Assembly: GCF_000744375.1 (NCBI RefSeq) | Contig: NZ_JQLU01000005.1 | Coordinates: 434,001-498,000, forward strand | Reading direction: 5' to 3' | Source of the DNA: Carnobacterium gallinarum DSM 4847 | GTDB lineage: Bacteria > Bacillota > Bacilli > Lactobacillales > Carnobacteriaceae | DNA: 64,000 bases | Shown here: positions 9,773-18,482 of the stretch, one piece after another | How the letters are laid out: every line of letters begins with the position of its first letter | Numbering within the stretch: position 1 is the stretch's first letter | Notes under the pieces: generated by a model | Told to the model about the DNA's origin: nothing | Seen by the model: the letters and a program-made list of their open reading frames with translations, nothing else | The model's database searches: none | Position numbers and translations under genes: made by a program

Positions 9773-11959
9773 CTATTTTTGTTCCTGATTCAACATAGTT
9801 AAAGCAATACGTCCTTTTTTCAAGTCAATTGAATCAACCCAAACTGTCACAACATCTCCAACAGCAACTACATCAGTTGGATGCTTCACATATCCATTAC
9901 TTAATTTTGAAATATGCACCATTCCATCTTGTTTCACACCGATATCCACAAATGCACCAAAATCTACAACGTTCCGGACAGTACCTTGTAATTCCATCCC
10001 TGCTTTTAAATCTTCCATCGTTAACACATCTTTGCGTAATAACGGCGCTGGCAGCTCATCACGTAAGTCACGACCAGGACGTGATAAAGCTTCAACCATA
10101 TCTTTAACAGTTTCTTTACCAAGTCCAGTTGCTTCAGCTACTTGTTGGAAATTCAATTGCGCTAGAGCTTCTTTTGCTGTTGTACTTCCTACATCTTTCA
10201 AGCTTAAGTCAGCCATCGCTAAAATTTCTTTCGCTTCTTTATATGTTTCTGGATGAATACCAGTATTATCTAGAATATTTTTTCCATCAACAATTCGCAT
10301 AAACCCTACTGCCTGTTCATAAGCTTTAGGTCCTAAACGAGGAACTTTTTTCAAAGCTGCACGACTTTCAAAGCGACCATTTTCATCACGATATGCCACA
10401 ACATTCGTAGCTGTCGTTTTATTTAAACCAGCAACATGCTGTAACAAAGGCGCACTAGCCGTATTTACATTGACACCGACTTGGTTAACTGCCGTTTCCA
10501 CGACGAATTCCAAACGTTCTTCTAACCGTTTTTGTGAAACGTCATGTTGATATTGTCCTACGCCAACTGCCTTAGGATCGATTTTCACTAGCTCAGCTAA
10601 TGGATCTTGCAAACGACGAGCAATACTCACTGCACTACGCTGTTCTACTTGTAAGTCAGGAAATTCTTTACGAGCCAAATCACTAGCTGAATACACAGAA
10701 GCTCCAGCTTCATTGACAATTACGTAATAAACCTCTTGATCAATCTCTTTCAAATTATCCACAACAAATTGCTCAGATTCACGACTTGCTGTACCATTTC
10801 CAATCGCAATCATTTCAATCCCAAACTCTTTGACAATCTTCTTGAATTTAGTAGCCGCTTCACTACGAGCCCCAGCACCTGCTGGTTTATGCGGATAAAT
10901 CACATCAATATCCGTTACTTTTCCCGTTGGATCAATAACAGCTAACTTACAGCCCGTACGATAGGCTGGATCTAAACCTAGTACCATCTTCCCTTTCAAT
11001 GGTGCTTGTAAAAGTAAATTTCGTAAATTCTCACCAAAAATATGAATCGCCTGTTCATCAGCAAGTTCAGTTAACTCACCACGAATTTCACGTTCAATCG
11101 CAGGACCAATAAAACGTTTATAACTATCTTCAAACGCCGCCACAACATAAGGTGCCGTTGGAGAATTTTCATTTTTTATTAATTCACGTGTAAAATACTT
11201 ATTAATTCTTAACTCATCAATAGAAAGCGATACTTTTAAAATGTCTTCTTTTTCACCACGATTTAAAGCTAAAATGCGATGCGAAACTAATTTAGCAACA
11301 GGTTCACTAAATTCATAGTACATTTCATAAACGCCTTTTTCATCTTTTTCTTCATTCTTTACTGTCGATGTAACAATACCATTTCGCATTGTAAACTCAC
11401 GCAACCAAATTCTGAATTTAGGCTCATCACTAATTTGTTCAGCTAAGATTTCATGAGCGCCAGCTAATGCTTCTTCAGCTGTTGCAACTTCTTTTTCTTC
11501 ATCTATATAGTTGCTTGCTTCTTGAATAACATCAGCATTTTCAGGAAAAGTCAGCAGCCATTCAGACAATGGTTCCAAACCTTTTTCTTTAGCAATTGTT
11601 GCTTTCGTACGACGTTTTTGCTTGTAAGGACGATATAAATCTTCCACCAATTGCATCTTCTCAGCTGTTTCAATTGATTTTTGTAATTCTGGTGTTAGCT
11701 TTCCTTGTTCTTCAATAATTCGTAAAACTTCACCTTTACGTTTTTCTAAGTTTTGCAAATAATTATAGCGATCCTCAATTTCACGAATCTGAACTTCATC
11801 TAAGGTTCCAGTCATTTCTTTACGATAACGTGCAATAAAAGGCACTGTATTGCCTTCTGCTAATAGGTTTAAAACAGTTGTTAATTGCTTTTCACTATAC
11901 ACCTTTAATTCTTTTTTTAATAATTGTAAGATTGTTGCATCTGTTTGTTCAGCCATCAT
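9773..11959 (-). CDS. tex: Tex family RNA-binding transcription accessory protein
   Basis: A protein of about 728 residues. The N-terminal Tex domain is followed by a YqgF-like RNase H fold (GLDPAYRTGCKLAVID), tandem helix-hairpin-helix motifs (TASAPLLQHVAGLNKTTA and LKKVPRLGPKAYEQA) and a C-terminal S1 RNA-binding domain (GTVRNVVDFGAFVDIGVKQDG). Tex binds nucleic acid and affects transcription and stress tolerance in several bacteria. I place the start at the ATG ATG pair at 11959/11956 behind GAGAGGAAGAAA. An in-frame ATG at 11980 would add seven residues without a proper binding site. Confidence 0.93.
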   Translation of the reverse strand: MMAEQTDATILQLLKKELKVYSEKQLTTVLNLLAEGNTVPFIARYRKEMTGTLDEVQIREIEDRYNYLQNLEKRKGEVLRIIEEQGKLTPELQKSIETAEKMQLVEDLYRPYKQKRRTKATIAKEKGLEPLSEWLLTFPENADVIQEASNYIDEEKEVATAEEALAGAHEILAEQISDEPKFRIWLREFTMRNGIVTSTVKNEEKDEKGVYEMYYEFSEPVAKLVSHRILALNRGEKEDILKVSLSIDELRINKYFTRELIKNENSPTAPYVVAAFEDSYKRFIGPAIEREIRGELTELADEQAIHIFGENLRNLLLQAPLKGKMVLGLDPAYRTGCKLAVIDPTGKVTDIDVIYPHKPAGAGARSEAATKFKKIVKEFGIEMIAIGNGTASRESEQFVVDNLKEIDQEVYYVIVNEAGASVYSASDLARKEFPDLQVEQRSAVSIARRLQDPLAELVKIDPKAVGVGQYQHDVSQKRLEERLEFVVETAVNQVGVNVNTASAPLLQHVAGLNKTTATNVVAYRDENGRFESRAALKKVPRLGPKAYEQAVGFMRIVDGKNILDNTGIHPETYKEAKEILAMADLSLKDVGSTTAKEALAQLNFQQVAEATGLGKETVKDMVEALSRPGRDLRDELPAPLLRKDVLTMEDLKAGMELQGTVRNVVDFGAFVDIGVKQDGMVHISKLSNGYVKHPTDVVAVGDVVTVWVDSIDLKKGRIALTMLNQEQK

Positions 11960-12049
11960 TTTCTTCCTCTCTTCATTCAAGCTATCTTATTTATTTTAGC
12001 ATATATTTGTTTTATTTGTAATCATTCATCGATAGCAAATACAGAAAAA

Positions 12050-12082
12050 GAAACTAAACTCAAATACTCAAAGTTCAGTTTC
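12050..12082 (-). terminator. Terminator of the Na+/H+ antiporter gene
   Basis: An 11-bp stem, GAAACTAAACT/AGTTCAGTTTC with one mismatch, with a T-run on the minus strand (TTTCTTTTTCTG). Confidence 0.8.
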
Positions 12083-12097
12083 TTCAATTGATTTACA

Positions 12098-13258
12098 CTA
12101 TTTCAACAGACTTTCATCTTGTTTTACAATGGTATATTTTAGTAAAAATGGTGCAATCACTGTTGTAGCAATAATTACCACAATAATCGCCGAATAATAG
12201 CTTTCAGAAAGCAAATTAGACTCTAAACCTAATTTTCCAATAATCAAAGCCATTTCCCCTCGTGATACCATCCCAGCACCAATAACTGCAGCAGATTTCC
12301 AATTAAAACCAGTTAATTTAGCACCAAAGGCACCACCAATTAATTTGGTTAAAACAGCAACAACAGTTAAAACTAAAATAAAGATCCATTGTTTGCCAAT
12401 TCCGCTAAAGTCCATATTTAAACCGATACTTACAAAAAAAACTGGAATAAAAACCGCATAGCCAATTGGTTCGATTTTTTGCTCAATTGTATGTTTGTAT
12501 TTAGTTTGAGAAAGAGCAATTCCAGCAAAGAACGCTCCAATAATCGCACCCATTCCCATATAATCTGCAAAATAAGCAAAGGCTAAGCAAATAATTAAGG
12601 CCATTGTAACAACAGCTTCAATCATTAACAGTTTATTCGCAATCTTCATTAAAATTGGAATCACCCATTTTGAAACGGCAAAAACCACAATAAAGAAGAC
12701 TACTTTACGTAATAAGCTTTCTACAAACGGTTCTTCGGTTCCACCATTTGTATGGAAAACACTGACTAAGATACCTAATAAAATAACAACTACAATATCA
12801 TCCACTACTGCCGCACCTAAAATAGTCGCTCCTTCTTTAGTATCTACTTTTTTCAAATCCTTCAAAACTTGAACAGAAATACTCACCGAAGTTGCACTAA
12901 ATAGTACCCCAAGAAAAATAGAGCTTTGGAATCCAAGATTAAAAATTTCCCCACAGAAAAAACCTAATGCTAGCGGAAATAGAATGCCTAATAGAGCTAC
13001 CGATAATGCTGGTTTCCAATATTTTTGCAGCAGCTTCAAATCACTCTCTAACCCTGCAATAAACATTAAGATAATCACACCGATTTCTGAAAAGTAATGG
13101 ATAAATTCATCCGGTTGAATCCACCCCAACATCGCAGGACCAATAACAATCCCTACTAATAGTTCACCAATTACGGCTGGGACACCAATCCGATTACAAA
13201 AATGTCCTGCTAGTTTTGTTACAAGCAAGATCAAACATAGCGATCCTAAAAACATCAT
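12098..13258 (-). CDS. napA: Monovalent cation:proton antiporter, CPA2 family (NapA-like)
   Basis: A 386-residue polytopic protein with about 12 membrane helices spanning the whole length, and no C-terminal TrkA-N domain. The conserved acidic pair of CPA2 exchangers is visible in AAVVDDIVVVILLG (about residues 150-163). Length and layout match Enterococcus hirae NapA (about 383 residues), an Na+/H+ antiporter. It is a single gene with its own terminator. Whether it prefers Na+ or K+ cannot be decided from sequence. Confidence 0.85.
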   Translation of the reverse strand: MMFLGSLCLILLVTKLAGHFCNRIGVPAVIGELLVGIVIGPAMLGWIQPDEFIHYFSEIGVIILMFIAGLESDLKLLQKYWKPALSVALLGILFPLALGFFCGEIFNLGFQSSIFLGVLFSATSVSISVQVLKDLKKVDTKEGATILGAAVVDDIVVVILLGILVSVFHTNGGTEEPFVESLLRKVVFFIVVFAVSKWVIPILMKIANKLLMIEAVVTMALIICLAFAYFADYMGMGAIIGAFFAGIALSQTKYKHTIEQKIEPIGYAVFIPVFFVSIGLNMDFSGIGKQWIFILVLTVVAVLTKLIGGAFGAKLTGFNWKSAAVIGAGMVSRGEMALIIGKLGLESNLLSESYYSAIIVVIIATTVIAPFLLKYTIVKQDESLLK

Positions 13259-13396
13259 ATTGTTCGCCTTCTTTCTAAATTCTTTGTTATGTTTTCTATA
13301 ATAGTTCCATTAACATTACCAAACAGTCGTTACAAATTATAGTATAGCTACAGAATTGTGTCAAAATTAACGCACTACTTTATTTTTGGACAAATA

Positions 13397-13425
13397 AAAA
13401 AGAAGAAAATCAATCTCTTCTTTTT
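13397..13425 (-). terminator. Terminator of the metallophosphatase gene
   Basis: Stem AAAAAGAAGA/TCTTCTTTTT with a 9-nt loop, T-rich on the minus strand, 12 bp past the stop codon. Confidence 0.75.
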
Positions 13426-13436
13426 CGTTATTTCTT

Positions 13437-14171
13437 TTAGATACTACCATCCCATACATAGCCTGTATTTTTTATACTAATGTCTTGTTCTAATTTTTCT
13501 GGACTAAAAATTACACCATGAAGTGCCCCACCATAAACTGCACCGCCATCAATACCTATCTTGTCATCGCTTTTCCATAAATCAGTCGTCACATTATCAC
13601 CATACAAAGCAGGCGTAATTGTATGACCAAACACAATCACTTTCCCTGTCATGTTCTTCCCTTCATGAAACGGAGCTCGAATCCACATAAAATCATAATC
13701 TGTCGTTTTCTTCCAATCAGATTTAGTTAAATCAACACCCGCATGAACAAATAAATACTGATGCCATTCAAAATAAAGAGGCAATCCTTTCAAAAATTCA
13801 ACTAGATCTGGGTAATGACTTTTAATCATCATACTCATTTCAGTTGGTGAGTATTCATCATCTAAACCTGAATGTAACAAACTTTCTAATGTGCGCATCC
13901 CACCATTTAAACAATAATTCTGATAATAGTCTTCAGGGTTATCTAAAAACCGTAAGAATAAATCCTCATGATTTCCTTTTAAATAAATTCCACCTTGCTC
14001 TTTCACTAATTTTTTAGCAAGTAAAAAACAGGCTTTAGGATCTTCACCACGATCCCCTAAATCACCAATTAGAATTAACTGCTGAGTCTCTGGTTGCCAT
14101 TTAGTCAACATTTCATTAAATAGTTGGATTTGTCCATGAATATCCCCAATTACAAATACTTCTTGCTTCAT
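13437..14171 (-). CDS. Calcineurin-like metallophosphatase (PrpE/ApaH-type)
   Basis: A 244-residue metallophosphoesterase. The dinuclear metal motifs occur in order: GDIHG (about 8-12), GDLGDRGEDP (about 36-45), GNHED (about 66-70), HAG (about 142) and GHT (about 182). This matches bacterial PPP-type phosphatases such as PrpE and Ap4A hydrolases. The substrate (phosphoprotein or Ap4A) is not fixed by these motifs. The gene is divergent from the efflux operon at 14460. Confidence 0.88.
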   Translation of the reverse strand: MKQEVFVIGDIHGQIQLFNEMLTKWQPETQQLILIGDLGDRGEDPKACFLLAKKLVKEQGGIYLKGNHEDLFLRFLDNPEDYYQNYCLNGGMRTLESLLHSGLDDEYSPTEMSMMIKSHYPDLVEFLKGLPLYFEWHQYLFVHAGVDLTKSDWKKTTDYDFMWIRAPFHEGKNMTGKVIVFGHTITPALYGDNVTTDLWKSDDKIGIDGGAVYGGALHGVIFSPEKLEQDISIKNTGYVWDGSI

Positions 14172-14315
14172 CGTTTATACGCCCCCCATTCTAAATCTCA
14201 TAAGACTAGTATACACCTTTTTTAACTAGCAATAAAAAATTTTACCTTCCTATTAGTATCGTTTATCTTTTAAAACTGCTGTCTAAACTTTTTTGTGAAG
14301 ATAGACACATTTAAC

Positions 14316-14366
14316 TAGACACCCAAAATTAAAACCGCTATAATGTGAAACATGACAACTTGTCAT
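14316..14366 (+). promoter_or_regulatory. Consensus promoter plus palindromic operator for the efflux operon
   Basis: TAGACA (14316-14321), a 17-bp spacer and TATAAT (14339-14344) make a near-perfect sigma-A promoter. Eight bases past the -10 is ATGACAACTTGTCAT (14352-14366), two 7-bp arms around one central base, lying across the predicted transcription start. That placement suits a repressor. A second TATAAT-like box occurs at about 14418 with no good -35. Confidence 0.7.
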
Positions 14367-14459
14367 TTCTTTACTAATCTAAGACTTTAGTCCCTTAGAA
14401 ATCGAAATGTACTATGTTATAATTCTCATTAAATACTTATTTAGGAAGGAATGAGGCAC

Positions 14460-15320
14460 ATGAATTGGAAAAAAATCGTAGGATGGGCTGTAGCAATTGC
14501 AGCACTTGGTTTCATTGGATATAGTGTTTTTGGACCAAAAGAAACTGAAAAAACACCTGAAGTAACAACCTCTGCAGTTAAGGAGGAGACCATCGTTGAA
14601 AAACTAGCGACAACAGGAACTTTAGAACCGACAGCTACACAAAATGGAGTTGGTACAGGTTTGGTTACGGAAGTAAATGTTGCAGTTGGAGATAAAGTTA
14701 CAAAAGACGATGCCCTTGTTCGTTATATAGATGGAACGACAATAACTGCCGCAATCGATGGAACCGTCACAGCTTTAAACGTTAAAAAAGATCAAGCCGA
14801 TTTAAGTACACAAACAGGAAAACCAAGCATTACAATCGATGATCTTAGCAACTTAAAAGTTAGCATTCAATTATCAAAATCAGATGCAAGCATAGTTAAA
14901 GTCGATCAACCTGTTACCTTAACAAGTGGCTCAACAGAATTTGCTGGAAAAATCAGCGAACTTGATCCTGTAGCAACTACAACAACGGGAGCAACTGGTA
15001 CAACTACTGCATTAGGTGGAACTATTTCCTTCGACACACCACCAACTGGTTTATTTGCCGGATTTGAAATTGATGCTGATATTACTACAAATACAGCTGA
15101 AAATGCACTCGCTATTAAAGTTGAAAGTTTGTTATACGATAAAAACAATAAGCCTTACGTTTATATTGTCAAAGACAATAAAGCAAAAAAAGTGGATATT
15201 GAAACAGGTATTCAATCAGATACCATGGTTCAAGTTACTAAAGGCTTAGAAAAAGATCAAAAAGTAATTGTTTCCCCTGAAGATAGCCTAAAAAATGGCG
15301 CAGCTGTCACCGTAAAATAG
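14460..15320 (+). CDS. Efflux periplasmic-adaptor-type protein (HlyD/MacA-like, YknX-like)
   Basis: A 286-residue membrane-anchored adaptor, started at the ATG at 14460 (MNWKKIVGWA). An ATG three codons earlier sits too close to the AGGAAGG site. One N-terminal membrane helix (about 7-23) is followed by a split lipoyl/barrel-sandwich segment (GTLEPTATQNG to TVTALNVKKD) and beta-barrel regions. It is shorter than MacA and has little coiled coil, as in Gram-positive YknX-type adaptors. It is the first gene of an operon with an ATPase (15 bp downstream) and a MacB-type permease. Confidence 0.88.
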   Translation: MNWKKIVGWAVAIAALGFIGYSVFGPKETEKTPEVTTSAVKEETIVEKLATTGTLEPTATQNGVGTGLVTEVNVAVGDKVTKDDALVRYIDGTTITAAIDGTVTALNVKKDQADLSTQTGKPSITIDDLSNLKVSIQLSKSDASIVKVDQPVTLTSGSTEFAGKISELDPVATTTTGATGTTTALGGTISFDTPPTGLFAGFEIDADITTNTAENALAIKVESLLYDKNNKPYVYIVKDNKAKKVDIETGIQSDTMVQVTKGLEKDQKVIVSPEDSLKNGAAVTVK

Positions 15321-15335
15321 AATGGAGTGAACTAG

Positions 15336-16028
15336 ATGATTGATTTAAAAGATATTGTTAAAATCTATCGTACTGGTGGTGAAGAGCTAGTCGCTTTAAA
15401 GAAGATTTCTTTGCATATTGCAGAAGGCGAATTTACAGCGATTATGGGACCAAGTGGTTCTGGTAAATCAACTATGATGAATATTCTTGGTTTGCTAGAT
15501 CGATTTGACAGTGGAACCTATATTTTAAATAATCAGAATGTAACTGGCTTAAGCGATAATGAAAGTGCTCATGTTCGGAACAAAGAGATTGGTTTTGTTT
15601 TTCAATCTTTTAATTTAATGCCACGTATGACGATTTTAGAAAATGTTGAATTACCTATGGTTTATGCTGGAATACCAGCAAAGGAAAGACGTGAACGTGC
15701 TCTTAAAGCACTTGATCGAGTAGGTTTAAGTGACCGTGTTAAACATCGACCTAATGAAATTTCTGGTGGTCAAAAACAACGTGTTGCTATTGCCCGCGCG
15801 ATTGTAAACTCCCCTGCTGTTTTAATGGCGGATGAACCGACAGGAAATCTAGATTCTAAAACGACTCTAGAAATCATGCGTATTTTCCAAGAACTCAATG
15901 ATGAAGGGACAACCATCGTCATGGTCACTCATGAACCTGAAGTTGCTGAGTATACAAAACGCATCGTTTCCTTTAGAGACGGGGAAATCATGGACGATCA
16001 ACTACAATTAAACCAAAAACTAGTCTAA
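15336..16028 (+). CDS. ABC transporter ATPase, MacB/LolD type (YknY-like)
   Basis: A 230-residue cytoplasmic ATPase of the MacB/LolD/FtsE class. It has Walker A GPSGSGKST (about 38-46), Q-loop FVFQSFN, signature ISGGQKQR (about 141), Walker B VLMADEPTGNLD and switch His in MVTHEPEVAEY. It powers the FtsX-like permease encoded 15 bp downstream and works with the adaptor upstream. Such tripartite systems (YknXYZ in Bacillus) protect against toxins or peptides from the cell or outside; the substrate is unknown here. Confidence 0.93.
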   Translation: MIDLKDIVKIYRTGGEELVALKKISLHIAEGEFTAIMGPSGSGKSTMMNILGLLDRFDSGTYILNNQNVTGLSDNESAHVRNKEIGFVFQSFNLMPRMTILENVELPMVYAGIPAKERRERALKALDRVGLSDRVKHRPNEISGGQKQRVAIARAIVNSPAVLMADEPTGNLDSKTTLEIMRIFQELNDEGTTIVMVTHEPEVAEYTKRIVSFRDGEIMDDQLQLNQKLV

Positions 16029-16043
16029 GAAAGGAGAGCTTTT

Positions 16044-17270
16044 ATGAATATCAAAGAAAATTTTAAAATGGCTTTAGACAGCATTTTTGCCAATAAAATG
16101 CGCTCCTTTCTAACCATGTTAGGGATTATTATCGGAATTGCTTCGGTCATTGCGATTTTAGCCGTTGGAAATGGAGCCACTAGTGAAATCACTGGAACCT
16201 TTGACGACTTAGGTGCTTCAACTGTTTCCTTAAGTGTAGGAAATAAAGCCACAAAAAGTGATTATATCAACGATGCCGATCTCAAAGCTTTAAAAAGTGC
16301 TAGCTCAAAGATCCAACGTATTTCACCAGATAAAAGTATTCGTGGAACGTTAAGTAATGGTGATGAAAACCGAACTGCGATTGCTTTTGGTGGAACACCA
16401 GATTTACAATATACCAATCAAACAATGGATAAAAATATTCTTTATGGCCGTTTCTTTAACCAAAATGAATACGCAGATAGTAAGAATGTCACAGTAATCA
16501 GTGAAGACACCGCAACTGCTTTGTTCAATGGTCGAAAAGATGTTGTTGGCGAAACACTTAATTTAACAGCTTCTGGTAGTACAAATCTTAGCTTAAAAGT
16601 TATCGGTGTTGTTAAAGGAACTTTCAGCAAAATGCAAGGTTCATTTGATACTTCACAAATGCCTGTTTATCTAGCAATGCCACTTACAACAATGGCAAAA
16701 CTTGATTCTTCAGCTAGTGATATCACAAATGTAACCATCCAAGTGGCGAATAAAGACGATATCGAATCAGTTTCTAAACAAATGGTTCGTTTGCTAGAAA
16801 CACGTCATGATGCAGTGGGGAAAGACCTCTATACAGCAACGAATTTCCTACAAGCTTTAGATCAAGTTAATAACGTATTAGGCTTGTTCATTAACTTTAT
16901 TGCCGCCGTAGCAGCTATTGCACTCCTTGTTGGGGGAATCGGCGTCATGAATATTATGCTGGTCTCTGTTACTGAAAGAACTAGAGAAATCGGAACGAGA
17001 AAAGCTCTTGGTGCAACAACTAATACGATCCTCTTCCAATTCTTAATGGAATCCGTTATCCTCTCTTTAATTGGAGGAATTATCGGTCTAATCCTTGGAA
17101 TTCTCTTAGCAAATGGAGTAGCTGGTGCCTTAAATATTGTTCCAACCATTACTCCTGGCGTTATCTTATTAGTGTTGCTGTTCTCAAGTGCAGTCGGAAT
17201 TTTCTTTGGAATCTATCCAGCACGAAAAGCAGCTAAATTAGATCCAATCGAAGCCTTGAGATATGAATAG
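16044..17270 (+). CDS. MacB-type ABC permease (FtsX-like, YknZ-like)
   Basis: A 408-residue permease with the MacB topology. One N-terminal helix (FLTMLGIIIGIASVIAILAV, about 21-40) leads to a large extracellular MacB core domain (about 45-270), then three C-terminal helices around 278-305, 328-355 and 370-395. The FtsX signature GIGVMNIMLVSVTERTREIG is present. The binding site AGAAAGGAGAG precedes the ATG. It closes the three-gene efflux operon, with a strong terminator 41 bp downstream. Confidence 0.92.
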   Translation: MNIKENFKMALDSIFANKMRSFLTMLGIIIGIASVIAILAVGNGATSEITGTFDDLGASTVSLSVGNKATKSDYINDADLKALKSASSKIQRISPDKSIRGTLSNGDENRTAIAFGGTPDLQYTNQTMDKNILYGRFFNQNEYADSKNVTVISEDTATALFNGRKDVVGETLNLTASGSTNLSLKVIGVVKGTFSKMQGSFDTSQMPVYLAMPLTTMAKLDSSASDITNVTIQVANKDDIESVSKQMVRLLETRHDAVGKDLYTATNFLQALDQVNNVLGLFINFIAAVAAIALLVGGIGVMNIMLVSVTERTREIGTRKALGATTNTILFQFLMESVILSLIGGIIGLILGILLANGVAGALNIVPTITPGVILLVLLFSSAVGIFFGIYPARKAAKLDPIEALRYE

Positions 17271-17310
17271 TAAATGATCTATGTAACTACACTCTTTGGC
17301 TAAAAACAGA

Positions 17311-17358
17311 AATCCAATGAACTCACCATTAAAAATGGGGGTCATTGGATTTTTTTTC
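17311..17358 (+). terminator. Terminator of the efflux operon
   Basis: A 10-bp stem AATCCAATGA/TCATTGGATT followed by eight Ts on the plus strand. Confidence 0.9.
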
Positions 17359-17387
17359 ATTATAATTGATACACGTCTCTATCTAAA

Positions 17388-18242
17388 TTAATACGTTAAC
17401 GCTCTTCTTTCCTGTTGATTCCAAGTAAGGCTAAAAGATTGTTTATCAATATAACTATTTTTTGCTCCTGTCCATGGATCATTAAAATAAAATCCGTTAG
17501 CATCATAGCCAGTTAACGTAATTGCATGAACTGTAAAACCATGCATCACGACCCAAACTACAACAGGTTTCTCTTTTTTAAGATTATGTTCTAAATCCTT
17601 TAAATTTGTTCCTGTTAAGTTAGTATAAGAACCCGCATATTTTGTAACTAAATTTCTAAATGCAGGTGGATAAATTGTAAAACCTTCAGTTGTATAAGGA
17701 TCACCAACATAACCTAGATTAGGATCAGAATCGTGATAAGGCATTTCATTAGCAACTGCTTCCTTAGTAATCTGGACACCTTTGTAATTCAATAACATTG
17801 TTACAGCTGTGGCCTCACAACCTGTTGGCAACATTGGTAATTGACTGATAATAGGCACATCTAAAATTCTTACTTGGCTTTCAATTACTGCTGGAACCCT
17901 TTCAAGTGCAGGAATCGGATCTGCTGAATTTTCTCCATTTGAATCAGCAGATGTTGCTTCACTAGTTTCAGGACTAATTGCCGGTTCAGTAACTTCTGAT
18001 GATTCCGTATCCACTTCAGAAACATCTGATGGCTTCGCAACATCTTCTGCAACCGTTGCAGATTCGTCTACATTTCCATTATTGTGAGAAGACTCGCTAC
18101 CACTGCCTAATAAGGGACTTCCTTCTTCGCTATTTTTAACAACCGTTTCACTTTCAGCAGCTAAAACTGTATTCGCTTCCAACATTAGTGGTGCCAATAA
18201 ACAAATAACTGAACTAACAACTAACACTCTCTTTTTCATCAT
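17388..18242 (-). CDS. Secreted C39-like cysteine peptidase domain protein
   Basis: A 284-residue secreted protein. It has a signal peptide (positive start, hydrophobic 8-22, likely cleavage after VLAA near 29), then a Ser/Glu-rich low-complexity linker (about 30-115), then a Peptidase_C39_2 domain (about 125-284). The likely nucleophile Cys is in MLPTGCEATAVTMLL, the His in HGFTVHAITLTGYD and the Asp/Asn in YFNDPWTG. C39-like domains of this kind occur in cell-surface proteins; no lantibiotic transporter or precursor gene is nearby, so bacteriocin processing is unlikely. Two adjacent ATGs (18242, 18239) are both compatible with the GGGAG site. Confidence 0.82.
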   Translation of the reverse strand: MMKKRVLVVSSVICLLAPLMLEANTVLAAESETVVKNSEEGSPLLGSGSESSHNNGNVDESATVAEDVAKPSDVSEVDTESSEVTEPAISPETSEATSADSNGENSADPIPALERVPAVIESQVRILDVPIISQLPMLPTGCEATAVTMLLNYKGVQITKEAVANEMPYHDSDPNLGYVGDPYTTEGFTIYPPAFRNLVTKYAGSYTNLTGTNLKDLEHNLKKEKPVVVWVVMHGFTVHAITLTGYDANGFYFNDPWTGAKNSYIDKQSFSLTWNQQERRALTY

Positions 18243-18430
18243 TAAATAACTCCCAACATATTTTTTTAGTTCCTTTTATTCATCTTAACAAAAAGCTTTT
18301 TTTAAAACAAACTTTATCCATTATATATTATGAACATCATATTACTTATCTGTTCTTCTCCAATAAAACGCTTATATTGCTAATTAATTCCATTTAAATA
18401 AAATAACTTAACAGTGATTTCCACATAAAA

Positions 18431-18472
18431 AAGCCTCAAAAATCAGTACAACAATACTGATTTTTGAGGCTT
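18431..18472 (-). terminator. Strong terminator of tcyP
   Basis: An 18-bp perfect stem, AAGCCTCAAAAATCAGTA with its complement, around a 6-nt loop. T/A runs on both sides make it usable from either strand. Confidence 0.92.
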
Positions 18473-18482
18473 TTAACTTTAT

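Noticed and set aside
17388..18242. Bacteriocin-processing C39 peptidase locus
   Set aside because: The protein has a signal peptide and a low-complexity linker but no ABC transporter part, and no precursor peptide or immunity gene is nearby.
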